Positions 49,946-61,300 are shown, counted from the stretch's first letter. The stretch: 64,000 nt of DNA from Vibrio sp. 99-70-13A1 (GCF_013114625.1 NZ_VTXD01000023.1:1-64000), one strand, 5' to 3'. Notes: generated by a model not told the origin, from the letters alone. Numbers and translations: made by a program.

Positions 49946-51283
49946 GTGAAAATTAGAAGTACTGCGCTAGTAAAAGGGTTCCGACAGTCCACACCTTATG
50001 TCAATGCTCACCGAGGCAAAACCATGGTCATCATGCTTGGTGGCGAAGCCTTTGCAGATAAAAACTTCGGCAATATTATCAATGATATTGCCCTGCTTCA
50101 TAGTTTAGGCGTTAAGATCGTCTTGGTTCACGGTGCTCGCCCTCAGATAAACCAGATCCTAGAAAAGCAAGATTGCCATACCCCTTATCACAACAACATT
50201 CGTGTCACTGATGAACATGCATTAGGGTTAGTTATGCAAGCTGCAGGTCAATTGCAATTAGCCATCACAGCTCGCCTATCAATGAGCCTAAACAACACGC
50301 CAATGGCCGGAACCCAGCTTAACGTCATGAGTGGTAACTTCGTTACGGCTCAGCCATTAGGAATTGATGACGGCACAGACTACTGTCATAGCGGACGAAT
50401 TCGTAGAATTGATATCGAAGGTATTAACCGAACATTAAGCCAAGGTTCCATTGTTTTACTCGGTCCTATCGCCAGCTCAGTCACTGGTGAAAGCTTTAAT
50501 TTGCTCTCGGAAGAAGTCGCAACTCAAGTCGCCATACGCCTTAAAGCCGACAAACTCATTGGCTTTTGTTCCGAGCAAGGTGTGATAGGTGAAAGTGGCA
50601 ATGCGCTAGCTGAGCTATTTCCAAAAGATGCCCTTCATATTTTAGAAAACCTCACCACAACCCAAAACCCAACAGAAGACCACAGTTCGGGGACTTTGCG
50701 TTTTCTGAAAGCCGCAGTGGCAGCTTGCCGAGCTGGTGTACCTCGATGCCATTTAATCAGCTACAAAGTGGATGGCGCGTTAATACAAGAGCTGTTCTCA
50801 TTAGATGGGATTGGAACACAAATCGTGATGGCTAGTGCCGAACAAGTGCGCCAAGCACAAATTGATGACATTGGAGGAATATTCGATTTAATCCGCCCTC
50901 TTGAAGATCAAGGCATTCTCGTTCGTCGATCTCGTGAACAACTGGAACAAGAGATCCATCGTTTCACTATTATAGAAAAAGACGGGCTGATTATTGGCTG
51001 CGCTGCGCTTTATGCTTACCCGAAAGATCATATGGCAGAAATGGCTTGTGTGGCTATTCATCCAGATTATCGCGACGGTAACCGTGGGTTGTTGCTACTT
51101 GATTACATGAAGCATCAGTCTAAGTCTAATGATATCGACCAGATATTCGTACTCACGACTCACAGCCTTCATTGGTTCCGAGAGCAAGGTTTTTATGAAA
51201 TAGGTGTGGATGAATTGCCAATGGAAAAGCAAGGTCTGTACAACTTCCAAAGAAAATCAAAAATCTTGGCATTAAATGTCTAG
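49946..51283 (+). CDS. argA: N-acetylglutamate synthase
   Basis: First enzyme of arginine synthesis (acetyl-CoA + glutamate). An N-terminal amino-acid-kinase domain (about 1-290, with [11 protein letters not shown] and [10 protein letters not shown]) binds arginine for feedback control. A C-terminal GNAT acetyltransferase domain (about 297-435, with [21 protein letters not shown]) carries catalysis. The length of 445 aa is close to E. coli (443). It starts at GTG 49946. In E. coli argA is likewise next to recD. Confidence 0.96.
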   Translation: MKIRSTALVKGFRQSTPYVNAHRGKTMVIMLGGEAFADKNFGNIINDIALLHSLGVKIVLVHGARPQINQILEKQDCHTPYHNNIRVTDEHALGLVMQAAGQLQLAITARLSMSLNNTPMAGTQLNVMSGNFVTAQPLGIDDGTDYCHSGRIRRIDIEGINRTLSQGSIVLLGPIASSVTGESFNLLSEEVATQVAIRLKADKLIGFCSEQGVIGESGNALAELFPKDALHILENLTTTQNPTEDHSSGTLRFLKAAVAACRAGVPRCHLISYKVDGALIQELFSLDGIGTQIVMASAEQVRQAQIDDIGGIFDLIRPLEDQGILVRRSREQLEQEIHRFTIIEKDGLIIGCAALYAYPKDHMAEMACVAIHPDYRDGNRGLLLLDYMKHQSKSNDIDQIFVLTTHSLHWFREQGFYEIGVDELPMEKQGLYNFQRKSKILALNV

Positions 51284-51473
51284 GTGGTTTCAATATTTCT
51301 GTCTTACTGCTCGTGAAATACTGTGAAAATAAAGTAAACACTCTAAGTCTCATTTTTAAGACGAGTTTGTATTAAATGTAATCGTTTACCGCTTGTTTTT
51401 TATAAATTATGCACTTTCATTCACAAGCAAGTTTGTATAGAATTTACTCGTTTTTGAGGGGGCACCCTCATAA

Positions 51474-51563
51474 TTGGAAAAGACAACTCAACCAGAAGTT
51501 GTTACTGCACGGATTGCTAAAAACATTAACTCACTGTTTTCAAGATGTAGTAGTGAAGGCTAG
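51474..51563 (+). CDS. Possible 29-residue peptide
   Basis: TTG 51474 opens a frame reading MEKTTQPEVVTARIAKNI and on to SRCSSEG, with GAGGGGGC upstream as a possible ribosome-binding site. Its composition is protein-like (balanced polar and hydrophobic residues) unlike the overlapping frame at 51409, but the support is weak. It could be the remnant of a longer gene. Confidence 0.2.
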   Translation: MEKTTQPEVVTARIAKNINSLFSRCSSEG

Positions 51564-51596
51564 CGTTAATAACTATAAGCAAAAAGAGCAAATTTT

Positions 51597-51779
51597 ATGA
51601 GAACCATTATTTGTAATTCGCTGCAAAGCTTTTGGGATATGGCTGATAACCAATTTTTAGAAGGCTTAGATGTACACTGTGTTTTTCCTGCCAGTGATAA
51701 CCTAAAAGAGTTTATTTTGAACTGTCAAAACCAGTACAAAATAAACCACATATCATTTACGCGAGCACTTACTGGTTAA
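51597..51779 (+). CDS. Hypothetical 60-residue protein
   Basis: ATG 51597 opens a 60-codon frame (MRTIICNSLQSFWDMADNQF to TRALTG) with natural composition, two aromatic-rich segments and AAAGAG nine bases upstream. I do not recognise a family. No signal peptide or membrane helix. An inverted repeat covers its stop codon and could act as a terminator-like stem. Confidence 0.5.
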   Translation: MRTIICNSLQSFWDMADNQFLEGLDVHCVFPASDNLKEFILNCQNQYKINHISFTRALTG

Positions 51780-51818
51780 CGAAACCTAAGTAAATGCTCG
51801 AGTGAGTAGCCAGGGATG

Positions 51819-51848
51819 GTTACTTAGCTATATGTTACTTAGCTATAT
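51819..51848. repeat. Perfect 15-bp tandem duplication
   Basis: GTTACTTAGCTATAT occurs at 51819-51833 and again at 51834-51848, head to tail, 33 bp past the recD stop on its downstream side. Confidence 0.9.
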
Positions 51849-51880
51849 TGTCCTATCGATATACGCACTATCTATATTCT

Positions 51881-54172
51881 TCAGTTCACAAGGCGGCTAA
51901 CCAGCCCACTCATTCGCTCTGTTCTCACTTTAATACCACGCTTTAACACTCCAGTATCACTGAACATCATTAAACGACTTTTTGCTCGTGTGATGCCGGT
52001 ATAAATCAATTCGCGAGTTAAAATCGGGCTAAACTCTGGCGGTAAAATCATTAAGGTCAGATCAAATTCACTACCTTGAGATTTATGAATTGTCATCGCA
52101 TAAGCGGTTTCATGATCTGGAACTCGACTAGGTAGAATAGATTTCACACTACCATCAGGTAATTCAAAATACACCTTCAATCGAGCAGCCTCTCCTTCTC
52201 GGCTATCGTCTGTAGCATCCAGCATACAGATCCCAATATCACCATTATAGAGACCAAGACCGTGATCGTTTCTTGTTACCATGACAGGACGACCGTGATA
52301 CCAAAGTTCATCATTATTAGGTTGAATCAATCGCCTTGCTGCTAATGCTTTTTCAATACGGTGATTTAACCCCGAAACACCAAAGTCACCTTCTCGAATA
52401 GCACACAACAAGCGGCACTGACTGAATAGATCAAGAACAGATTTTGCTTTTTGATCCTGTGCTTTCACTCTTAATTCTTGTTCTTTTTGCATCTCGCTGA
52501 GATCTTCAAAAGCGAGATCACCTGAAGCCGATTCTTTTTCACTAACATTCAAAGCTATTGTATTTAATGGCTCATCAATTTTATTGAGATAACGACCATA
52601 TTCTGTCACTAGTGTGCGGAGCATTAAGTTATAGCTATCACTCGACAACATATGATTTTCGATGTCATCAAACCCAGCATTAAATACTTTATCAACTTGA
52701 TGAGAGCTTCCCATATTGATGGCTTTCGCTAACTGACCAATGCCTGAACGAGCGTCAAATCGATAACTCTTTTGCAGCATACATAAGCTATCAGCAATGG
52801 ATGGATGCTTAGCCAGCTTAGACGCTTTATTCAAAGCCTCAAATCCTGTCAGTGACGCAATCAGCGCACCTTGTGACGAGCTATATCCAGACTCCGTAAA
52901 CGAGCATATATCGCCAAGAATTGCCCCCGCCTCTACAGAAGCAAGCTGATCTTTATCACCGAGTAATATTAGCCTTGCATGATCAGGTAAAGCATCCACC
53001 AGCTTATACATCATGGATAGATCAACCATTGAAGCTTCATCAACCACTAATATATCGAGGTGCAATGGGTTATTGCGATTATGACGGAACTCAGCACGGT
53101 TCGGGATGGCACCTAAAAGGCGATGTAGCGTGCTAGATTCTGTCGGAATGTTATTTTTCACCTCAGGTGAAATCGGTAATTGCTCAATGGCTTTACCAAT
53201 AGATTCGGTCAAACGTGCGGCTGCTTTTCCTGTTGGAGCAACTAACTTGATGTTTGGTAAGTTGCCAACCTCACCCTTATTTTCACCTAAGCTTTGCTCA
53301 ACCATAGCGGCTAATAGCTTAGCAACGGTTGTGGTTTTCCCGGTACCAGGACCTCCAGAAATAACGGTAAACCTGCGGCTTAATGCCACCGCCGCTGCCA
53401 CTTTTTGCCAATTTAAACAAACTGACAATGGTATTAAAGTATCAAGAATTTGCAGATCAGGCACTTGAGTTGCATTTTGTAACTGCTCATCAATCGCAGC
53501 CCAGTTCAATGACGACTCTTCAACAACATCAAGATGATCACACACAAGTTGTTGTCTCAACACTTGAGTACTTTTATGACTTGCTGCCGCTTTAGCTAAT
53601 GCATTAAATAAGAAATGATAGCTTCGAGAAAAGAGACGATCTAACGTTTGGCTTAAAGCTTGATTTTGATCAGAACTGAATTCAACTGGCTTACTTAAGC
53701 GGTTTAAAGTATTGGCTAAAACAACCTCATAATTCCAGTAACGGTGTAGGTAAACCCTTTGTCCATCAAACATCAAAGGCTTAGCATCTGCAGATTGGTC
53801 AAGCCCAACAAGATGAGAGTCACTTAGGATGCTCAGCCAATCAATATTTATTAACCTTTGGTTAAGTTGTAAGGCAGCCTCACCATATAGCCCAAGCAAA
53901 TGAGCAAAGTCGACATAAGCACTTGATTTAGAATCTGAACCTTTACTGGAGTTAAAAAGGCAAAGTTGGACACAGATATTACCTTTTCCTAATTCATTAC
54001 TGACCACTCCAGCGATAAAACCAAGTTCTTGGGAATATTGTGCCCCTTGCTGCTGGGATTGCTGAGCTATAAATCGTGCGAATTGATAATCCAGCTGACG
54101 TAAAGACCCTTTACCAGCCAACAGTTTTAAAATGTCGAGCAATGAAGCCGTACTAAAATCAATAGGTGTCAT
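51881..54172 (-). CDS. recD: Exonuclease V subunit RecD
   Basis: 5'-3' SF1B helicase subunit of RecBCD (763 aa against 608 in E. coli). Walker A is GGPGTGKT at about 273-280; motif Ia is PTGKAAARLTESIG, and the Walker B region is VVDEASMVDLSMMYKL. The C-terminal UvrD-like motif YAMTIHKSQGSEFD is present. The extra length includes an insert near residues 500-560 rich in E, K and S between the second helicase motifs. The start overlaps the recB stop by one base. Confidence 0.95.
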   Translation of the reverse strand: MTPIDFSTASLLDILKLLAGKGSLRQLDYQFARFIAQQSQQQGAQYSQELGFIAGVVSNELGKGNICVQLCLFNSSKGSDSKSSAYVDFAHLLGLYGEAALQLNQRLINIDWLSILSDSHLVGLDQSADAKPLMFDGQRVYLHRYWNYEVVLANTLNRLSKPVEFSSDQNQALSQTLDRLFSRSYHFLFNALAKAAASHKSTQVLRQQLVCDHLDVVEESSLNWAAIDEQLQNATQVPDLQILDTLIPLSVCLNWQKVAAAVALSRRFTVISGGPGTGKTTTVAKLLAAMVEQSLGENKGEVGNLPNIKLVAPTGKAAARLTESIGKAIEQLPISPEVKNNIPTESSTLHRLLGAIPNRAEFRHNRNNPLHLDILVVDEASMVDLSMMYKLVDALPDHARLILLGDKDQLASVEAGAILGDICSFTESGYSSSQGALIASLTGFEALNKASKLAKHPSIADSLCMLQKSYRFDARSGIGQLAKAINMGSSHQVDKVFNAGFDDIENHMLSSDSYNLMLRTLVTEYGRYLNKIDEPLNTIALNVSEKESASGDLAFEDLSEMQKEQELRVKAQDQKAKSVLDLFSQCRLLCAIREGDFGVSGLNHRIEKALAARRLIQPNNDELWYHGRPVMVTRNDHGLGLYNGDIGICMLDATDDSREGEAARLKVYFELPDGSVKSILPSRVPDHETAYAMTIHKSQGSEFDLTLMILPPEFSPILTRELIYTGITRAKSRLMMFSDTGVLKRGIKVRTERMSGLVSRLVN

Positions 54173-57100
54173 TATAAAAGCTCCATTTGTCCGGCTTCGT
54201 CATCATTTAAAAGTGCATCTCGTCTATCAATGATTTTACCATCAATCAATTGATCCATTTCCTCTAGTAGCTCAAGAGAAGGTTTAGCTGAAAATATCCC
54301 TTGCTGTGATTGCCCATCAATACCACGTAAAAATAGGTAATACACACCACCAAAATGAGTATCATATCGGTAGTTAGCCACTCGACTTCGAAGGTATCGA
54401 TGAAGTGCAAGTGCATAAATTTGATATTGTAAGTCGTATCGGTGATCAGCCATTGCCGCTTTCAAGGCTTCACCATGATAAACGCTCACATCGTCACCTA
54501 GATGGTTAGATTTCCAGTCCAATACGTAATATTTGCCTTGGTGCTCAAAGACTAAATCAATAAAGCCTTTCAGCATTCCTTGCACTGTTTGAAAGCCTAA
54601 ATCCCCAGCTTTAGCCGATAAAGGATCGTGATATTGAATTACCCTATTCAATTCTGAAGAACTAAGCACTTCTATCGGCAACAGGAATTCCATCTCAACC
54701 AACCGCTGAGATTCTCCTTTACTGGATAATTTTAAATCTTTTCCATCAAGTGGAGTATTAAGAACGGTATCGACCAACTCTTGTAAAATTGGTAACCATT
54801 CGGCTTCATATTGCTCAGATTCAAGTAGCTGTAAAATGACCTGTTCATTACGTTCTGAAGTCGCAGGTTCAGTGAATTCCACCTCTTCAAACAAAGTGTG
54901 TAAAAACGTTCCGGGGCGAGCGCCTCTTGGGAAAGTAAAGATGGAGCGTTCTGGTTCAATAAGTTCCGACTCATCTTGCTCATCAGCGGAATCAACATCG
55001 AGCCCTGACACTTCAATAGTCGCATCATGACTTGCACTATGATGACCTTGTTTTACTAACCCTGAGTAACTTGTAATTCGCCACCCTCGATCTATGTGAG
55101 TCTGTAAAATTCTGGCTTCTAATGCTTCAGGTTGCTCTTCATTAGCTTTGAAAACATCATCATGAGCAGTTGGAACGTCTGCTAAAATAATACTTGAACC
55201 ATTCGTTTCTAAACCCGCTAGTTTTTGCGTAAGTTCTGCAATGCCTAGCTCTTCACCATTTTGTACCAAATGCCCCATTGCACTTAGGTGAACGCCAGTA
55301 GGCTCTTTCGTTGAGCGACCTTTCCTCAAAGGTGCCATGCCGATGTAACACCCGTAAACAGCACGTGTAAGCGCTACGTAAATTAAGCGTAAATCTTCAG
55401 CTAAACGTTCTTTATCTGCTTGAGCTAAGGCTTGAGGGCTACCTGTAATATCTAATACTGTTGAGTCAGTTTCATGGTCATAGTATTTGCCTTCACTTGC
55501 TTCGCGGTAACTAGTAACAAAAGGTAAAAATACTAAGTCATATTCCAAGCCTTTAGACTTATGAATCGTAACAATCTGAACGAGATTTCTCTCTGATTCA
55601 AGACGTTGAATATCGTCTTCATTGCCACCTAAACCATTTTGAGCGTCGATAATAGATTCTGCCAACCAGCGCAGTAAACCATAGTCACTATCAAGCTCCT
55701 GCCTTGCTTGCTGTAAAAGTTCACCGATGTGCATTAAGTCGGTAAGTGAGCGCTCACCATTTTCTTCTTCCAATAATCTTTCTGCTAAATGGCGCTTACT
55801 AATAACACCACGTAACATGGGTAGCACACCTCGGATTTGCCAAAGCTTGCGGTATTCGCGGAATTCATTCACCACGTTTTCCCACACCACTTCATCATTA
55901 TTCAATTCATCAAGTGAGGCTGCATCCAATGCAAAAAGTTCTGAAGCTAAGCTTGCTCTAAGCGCTCTGTCATTTTCAGGAGTCAGAACTGCTTGTAATA
56001 AGCGTTGGATATCTTGCGCGACAGAGCTAATGAATACACTGTCTCTATTTGATAGGTACACACTTGCGATACCTTGCTCAGCTAATGCATTTTTAACCAA
56101 CCTACCTTCACTTCCGGTACGCACCAGTACCGCAATATCCCCAGCGGCAATAGCATGTTGCTCTTTACCTGAATCAAAGAAAGCTTGCCCTTGCTGAGAA
56201 GCGGTAAGAATAGTTTGAATTTCACTCGCGGTCGCTTCTGCCATCGCCTTATGGTATTCACCTTTTGGCAATGGCTTATCGTCTGCTTCTTGTAGCCAAA
56301 AGGTCATGGCTTGCTGAGTTTGACCATTCATAACCCAGTTTCTTTTATCGGCACTAGGACTCGCCGATACCGATAAAAAAGGGATATCTTGATCATAGAT
56401 GAAAGGGCTATCTGGTGTTGCGAACACTTGATTCACAGCACTCACCATATCAGAACTTGAGCGCCAGTTTGTCCCCAACGTATAGTGAGCACTAACTTGG
56501 TTACGAGCTTTAATGTAAGTAAAAATATCCGCCCCACGGAAGCCGTAGATCGCTTGCTTGGGATCTCCGATCATAAACAAGCCGCATTCTGGGCTGTCTA
56601 AATAAATACGGCTAAAAATACTGTATTGAAGGGGATCGGTATCTTGGAATTCATCGATCATTGCAACTGGGTATAAGCTTCGAATTCGTTCAATTAACAG
56701 TGATTGCTCATCCATATCAATTGAAGCAGATAACTGAGTCAACAAGTCATCAAAAGACAACCATTGCTTTTGCTGCTTAGCCTTTGCCAACATTTCTCTA
56801 CAATGTTGAATTGCGTGTGCCAATAAAGGCGCTTTAAGATCCGCTGGATTCGCTAAAAAGTCCTCGATAGCTTCGAAAACAGCATGTTGAGGCGCTGTAC
56901 CTTTTGGTGTTTTTTCATTTAATGTACTTTGAGAAAACTTCTCAAGTTTATCCGGAACAATGTAATCGTACGTTTCACTGTTCGCCCAAGCTGTAACGGC
57001 TTCAAGCCAAGTGGGTAGTGACTTTTTGGTATAGCTTCGCTTATTAACATCAGACCCAGATATTAGCGCTAAAAAGTCAGCCTCTGAGTCTAGCCATAGC

Positions 57101-57891
57101 TTTTTCAAGGCTTTGATTTTATCTAGGTTCTGATTATGTAGGCTTTGCAAGTCACCGCTCATCGCTTCAACAGTAAGTTTAAGTGGAGAGCCAGTCAGAT
57201 AACGGTTTACATCAGCCAGTAAAGCCGAAGGTGAGCCCCAGATATTACGAACCTCACCAACCAGTTGCATCGGCAGTGGATAAAACTGGCGTCGCCAATA
57301 ATCCGCGACCACTTGAGCTTTCAAATGACTTTCATCAGTGACAAATTCATTGTCAAAACGGCTGCCAGATTCGAAAGCATTTTGCGTTAGCATTCGCTGA
57401 CAAAAACCGTGGATCGTATAAACCGCAGCTTCATCCATTTGTCTCTCAGCCTGCAACAAAATTGACGCAGCTTGAGGGTGATTGGGGATTTCTTCTAGTA
57501 GCGGAGCAATAACAGGGTCATGACTGACGCCGCGAGCAAAAGCAATTCTGGCATCATGAATTCTAGAACGAATACGGTCTCTTAGTTCTGCAGTTGCCGC
57601 CTCGGTAAAGGTCACGACTAATATTTGATCGACGGTCAAAGGTTGCTGGTGACGTGTGCCTTCTGATTCTTCTGAAGTCGCAGAGCCATGACCTAATAAC
57701 AAACGTAAATACAAACCTGCAATAGTGAAGGTTTTACCTGTGCCCGCAGAAGCTTCAATGAGCCGCGCACCATGCAAAGGAAATGTCATGGTTTCAAGAG
57801 GCGTCGCCACTATTGAATTCGCCTGAGACGTTACTGTCATAAATGCACACCTTTCACTATCAGTTTTGTTTTCGTTATTGTCATCATTCAA
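54172..57891 (-). CDS. recB: Exonuclease V subunit RecB
   Basis: 3'-5' SF1A helicase and nuclease subunit of RecBCD (1239 aa). Walker A is ASAGTGKT (47-54), Walker B is IDEFQDTDPLQY, and VTIHKSKGLEYDLVFLPF is helicase motif V/VI. The C-terminal nuclease domain holds GFIDLVFE near residue 1106 and LDWKSNHLG near 1124, the active-site aspartates and lysine. The first 25 residues are polar and probably disordered, and a later start at M18 or M35 is possible. It is coupled with recD. Confidence 0.96.
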   Translation of the reverse strand: MNDDNNENKTDSERCAFMTVTSQANSIVATPLETMTFPLHGARLIEASAGTGKTFTIAGLYLRLLLGHGSATSEESEGTRHQQPLTVDQILVVTFTEAATAELRDRIRSRIHDARIAFARGVSHDPVIAPLLEEIPNHPQAASILLQAERQMDEAAVYTIHGFCQRMLTQNAFESGSRFDNEFVTDESHLKAQVVADYWRRQFYPLPMQLVGEVRNIWGSPSALLADVNRYLTGSPLKLTVEAMSGDLQSLHNQNLDKIKALKKLWLDSEADFLALISGSDVNKRSYTKKSLPTWLEAVTAWANSETYDYIVPDKLEKFSQSTLNEKTPKGTAPQHAVFEAIEDFLANPADLKAPLLAHAIQHCREMLAKAKQQKQWLSFDDLLTQLSASIDMDEQSLLIERIRSLYPVAMIDEFQDTDPLQYSIFSRIYLDSPECGLFMIGDPKQAIYGFRGADIFTYIKARNQVSAHYTLGTNWRSSSDMVSAVNQVFATPDSPFIYDQDIPFLSVSASPSADKRNWVMNGQTQQAMTFWLQEADDKPLPKGEYHKAMAEATASEIQTILTASQQGQAFFDSGKEQHAIAAGDIAVLVRTGSEGRLVKNALAEQGIASVYLSNRDSVFISSVAQDIQRLLQAVLTPENDRALRASLASELFALDAASLDELNNDEVVWENVVNEFREYRKLWQIRGVLPMLRGVISKRHLAERLLEEENGERSLTDLMHIGELLQQARQELDSDYGLLRWLAESIIDAQNGLGGNEDDIQRLESERNLVQIVTIHKSKGLEYDLVFLPFVTSYREASEGKYYDHETDSTVLDITGSPQALAQADKERLAEDLRLIYVALTRAVYGCYIGMAPLRKGRSTKEPTGVHLSAMGHLVQNGEELGIAELTQKLAGLETNGSSIILADVPTAHDDVFKANEEQPEALEARILQTHIDRGWRITSYSGLVKQGHHSASHDATIEVSGLDVDSADEQDESELIEPERSIFTFPRGARPGTFLHTLFEEVEFTEPATSERNEQVILQLLESEQYEAEWLPILQELVDTVLNTPLDGKDLKLSSKGESQRLVEMEFLLPIEVLSSSELNRVIQYHDPLSAKAGDLGFQTVQGMLKGFIDLVFEHQGKYYVLDWKSNHLGDDVSVYHGEALKAAMADHRYDLQYQIYALALHRYLRSRVANYRYDTHFGGVYYLFLRGIDGQSQQGIFSAKPSLELLEEMDQLIDGKIIDRRDALLNDDEAGQMELL

Positions 57892-58340
57892 TTATCTGAA
57901 TTGGGTGATCCCTGCTTAAACCACGAGGGTTCCCTTTACCTCTGACCCACAGCAAATAGAAATCGATCTAAATGCATGTGATCTTTCCCATAAAATGGAG
58001 GAAATTATGAATGTTTATTTACTATCTAGAATGTTGTGAGATCTCACTCACGGTTAACATTTCATGTGCCCGATACTATGCGCGCCATGAGTTAGCTATA
58101 TTTTGTTACATTTTGCTAACCAAAAGAATCATGGTCCCTCTGACCTATGGCCGCACAGCGAACGCCCTACACTAATAATGATTTACTGGCGGCCACTTTA
58201 CCTTTCTGCTTTCTTGCCTTCTGTTTTCCTAGCTTTCTAATTCTCTGTTTTCCTAACTCAGCTTATCTACTGCTTTATTTACCTTCCTAAAGCTCTTTAG
58301 ACATATCTCTTTAAAATCAGAACGCTAACTGCTTGATTGG
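57892..58340. other. recC-recB gap (no ptrA)
   Basis: About 450 bp. In E. coli the protease gene ptrA lies between recC and recB; here no trace of it is seen. The region holds the presumed recB promoter (minus strand), a 12-bp palindrome GTGAGATCTCAC (58036-58047), a plus-strand mini-ORF with strong Shine-Dalgarno, and a pyrimidine-rich tract (58198-58260) with repeated TTTCCTA/TTTCTGC-like words. Confidence 0.6.
58007..58039 (+). CDS. Possible 10-residue peptide with a near-perfect Shine-Dalgarno
   Basis: GGAGGAAATT directly precedes ATG 58007, which encodes MNVYLLSRML and stops at TGA. It is antisense to the recC-recB transcript. Expression is untested; the ribosome-binding site is the only support. 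Confidence 0.15.
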   Translation: MNVYLLSRML

Positions 58341-61300
58341 TTATTCCTGATCTTTAGGGTCGATGGCTGATAAACGAGGAGCTTGTAAGATTCGGCTGGA
58401 ATATAAACGAGCTTGAGCGGCAAGTTCATCATTCCATTGCGGCCAGATACGAGAAATATAAGTATCACGACCTTCACCAGTAAATGCATAACTATCGTTA
58501 AAAGTATCTGCCATTTTCTTGAATGACTTTTCTTCATCATCAACCCACTTACCTCGGCTAAAGCCCGCCTCAACATTTGCAAGTGCCGTTTTAGGGAAGT
58601 AAGGCAGCGGCGCTGTCATTCCTTGATAAAATAGCTCAACGAATTCACCTAATAACTCGACCGCTTTCTGAGCGTTATTAAGCGGTGCATAAGTTAAATG
58701 CACAACGCCTTCTTTTTTATCGTAGCCAATAATATGGGTGGATTTTGTATTCCCCATAGCAGCGCAACACAAGTGATCAATCCATGCTGATAAGTAGTCT
58801 TGTGAGCGTATTTTTCCGCTTCGGTAACGAACTAAGCCTGATCGATAGTTTTGAGTTAACCAACCCGTTAAGCGGACTGGTTTACCTTCACCAAGAACGT
58901 TGAGTTCAATATTCACGTCTATATCGCTTTGGATAGAACCGCTCACAAAGCGAATTTCTTTGGCTAACTCTTCGGCTTGGACTCGATTCGTTTCAAACTC
59001 TATGTCACCAAATGCACCAATAGGTAACTTACCTTGCGCTTTTTGTTCAGACACAAATTGCGAAACGGCTTCATCAACATTGTCTGAATTGTCGAGCAAT
59101 ACTTGCAGTAAACCATTCTTAAGTTGGAAACTTTCCAGCCCATTTAGCACAAACGGTTCATCATCTTCCATTACTGGTAGCGGTGGCTCAAACATCACTT
59201 TTAAGCGACGATTGAAGAAGTACTGCACAGGTAAGCGCCAGAATCGTTGCAATTCAACCAAATCAAGTTCTAAAGGATAAGTCGCACCATGTAAGTACTC
59301 ATCCAAGGAACGGTTAAAATCACCACTTCTTTGCCCTTGTCTGTTTGCGGCAGGTAACCATTCTCTCGCGTAGCTATTCATAGCTGGTGCTAAATCATGA
59401 TTAAAAGCCGAAGGGCTAAATGGCGTCATTGAATGTTCAAACGTCATCGCTTGTTCTAGGTTTTCACCTGAATCATCACTAGGTAATTCTTGCTGACCAT
59501 CTAAGCAATAGTTCTGCTGACAATATTCCAATAACTCAGCCACTAAGACAGAAGGAACACGCTCGGTATTATCTTGAATTGAGCGACCAACAAAGCTGAT
59601 ATATAAGCACTCTTGAGCCGAAAGCATGGCTTCTAAGAAAAGGTAACGATCATCATCTCGGCGGGAGCGATCACCAGGGCGAATACGACCATTCATTAAG
59701 TCGAACCCTTCAGGGGGCACTGAACGCGGGTACACACCATCGTTCATGCCTAACAGGCATACTGTTTTAAAAGGGATTGAACGCATTGGCATTAAGGTAC
59801 AGAAGTTAACTTGTCCGGCAAGGAATCTCTGGCTAATGCGCGCACCAGATAACTTATTATTTAAGTATTGGTAAATGATGCTTGGAGACAGCTCTTGCTC
59901 AAATAAAGCATCATCCAACTGCTCTTTTAGTTGAGAAAGCGCATCTCGGATGGACTTCAGTACGACTTCACCTTCAAGCTCAACTGCAAAGAAATCATCA
60001 ATCATAGAAAGTAATACTTCACGCCACCCATCAATTGACTGAGAACGAGTAAGCAAATCACGGTAGTGAGCAATTTTCTCAATAAAATGAGCGAGTTTCC
60101 CTGCAAGTTCAGCATTTATGCCCTGAACTTCATTGTAAGCTGCAATGGAATCTCCGTGACTTTCAAATAAACCAGCAGAGTCGGACATTGCATAGCCCAG
60201 CAACATTCTTTGAATGCCGAATAACCAAGTGTTTTGCGCGGTTGCGGGTAGCTCGAATTCTTCTGCGGTTGAAGCATCCACTCCCCAACGGATCCCAGCT
60301 TCTTCAACCCATTGCTTAGCTTGTTCAAATTGAGATTCATCTATCTCGAATTTTGCCATCATTGCGGGTATTTCAAGCAACTCAAGAAGTTCAGAAGCAA
60401 GGCAACGTGTATTTGGTAACGCCACCAGCTGCATGAAAGCAGCAAGAATTGGGCTTTCTTGATCGGCGGTTCTATCTGAAATGGAGTAAGGGACGTACCT
60501 CTCACCAGGCGCATTACCAAACACAGCCTGAATGGCAGGGCTATAAGCATTAATGTCTGCCACCATCACAATGATGTCGCGTGGTTTTAAGGTTGGATCG
60601 GCATCGAACATCGCTAGAAGTTGATCATGAAGTACTTCAACTTCACGCATTGGGCTGTGACATGCATGCACCGTCACCGAGCTATCACCAAGTTGAATCG
60701 CTTGCTTATGTTGGCTTGAATCTAGTATGTGATCGTCTTGATGTTCTTCTAGCTCTAAAATATCGGCTTGGAGTTGGTGTAATAGAGTATCGCGTGGCAC
60801 ATCAATGAAAAACTCATGCTCTTCACATTCCGATTGCGATAACAAAAGTAAATTGTCACGTCCTAGTTTACCTAACGATGCCAGTAAGCTGTTGCCCACT
60901 GCGTGCCCAGTATGTAATTCATCTTCTACGACATTCGCTTCTATGCCATTTTTTAATGGTGATGCTTCTCTTTCTAATTGAGGTGTACCATTCACCAGTG
61001 CAAATTGTTTTCTTTGGTTTGCTTCAATCCGAGCGATAGTTTTTCTATCTCGAATATCTCCCCAATAGTGCTGACAAGGGTTGGTAAACATTAAGTGAAC
61101 ATCAATATGCTCGCCTAGTGCTTTTAGCGCATCCATATAACGAGGTGGCAGTGAAGAGATACCGAAGACAAACAATCGCTTAGGAAGCTTGTCTAAGTTG
61201 GCTTTATTGGCAATCAGCGCTTCAATAAAATCATGGTATAAGTTGCCACGGTGATATTTAGATTGCCCTTGAGATAATGTTTGTTCATACAAGGCTTGCC

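Larger units (their letters stand above)
51284..51880. other. argA-recD spacer with small ORFs and repeats
   Basis: About 600 bp between the two stop codons. It contains a small hairpin (GAGGG-GGCA-CCCTC, 51456-51469), two small candidate ORFs, a 12-bp inverted repeat with one mismatch (51762-51773 with 51789-51800) over the stop of the second ORF, and a perfect 15-bp tandem duplication. A T-tailed terminator for argA or recD was not found. Confidence 0.6.

Noticed and set aside
51409..51600. 63-codon open frame upstream of the 60-residue hypothetical
   Set aside because: No ribosome-binding site, odd composition, and a more protein-like alternative frame (51474-51563) overlaps it.
58036..58047. 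GTGAGATCTCAC considered as a CRP site
   Set aside because: The half sites are separated by only a few bases, not the six required between TGTGA and TCACA.
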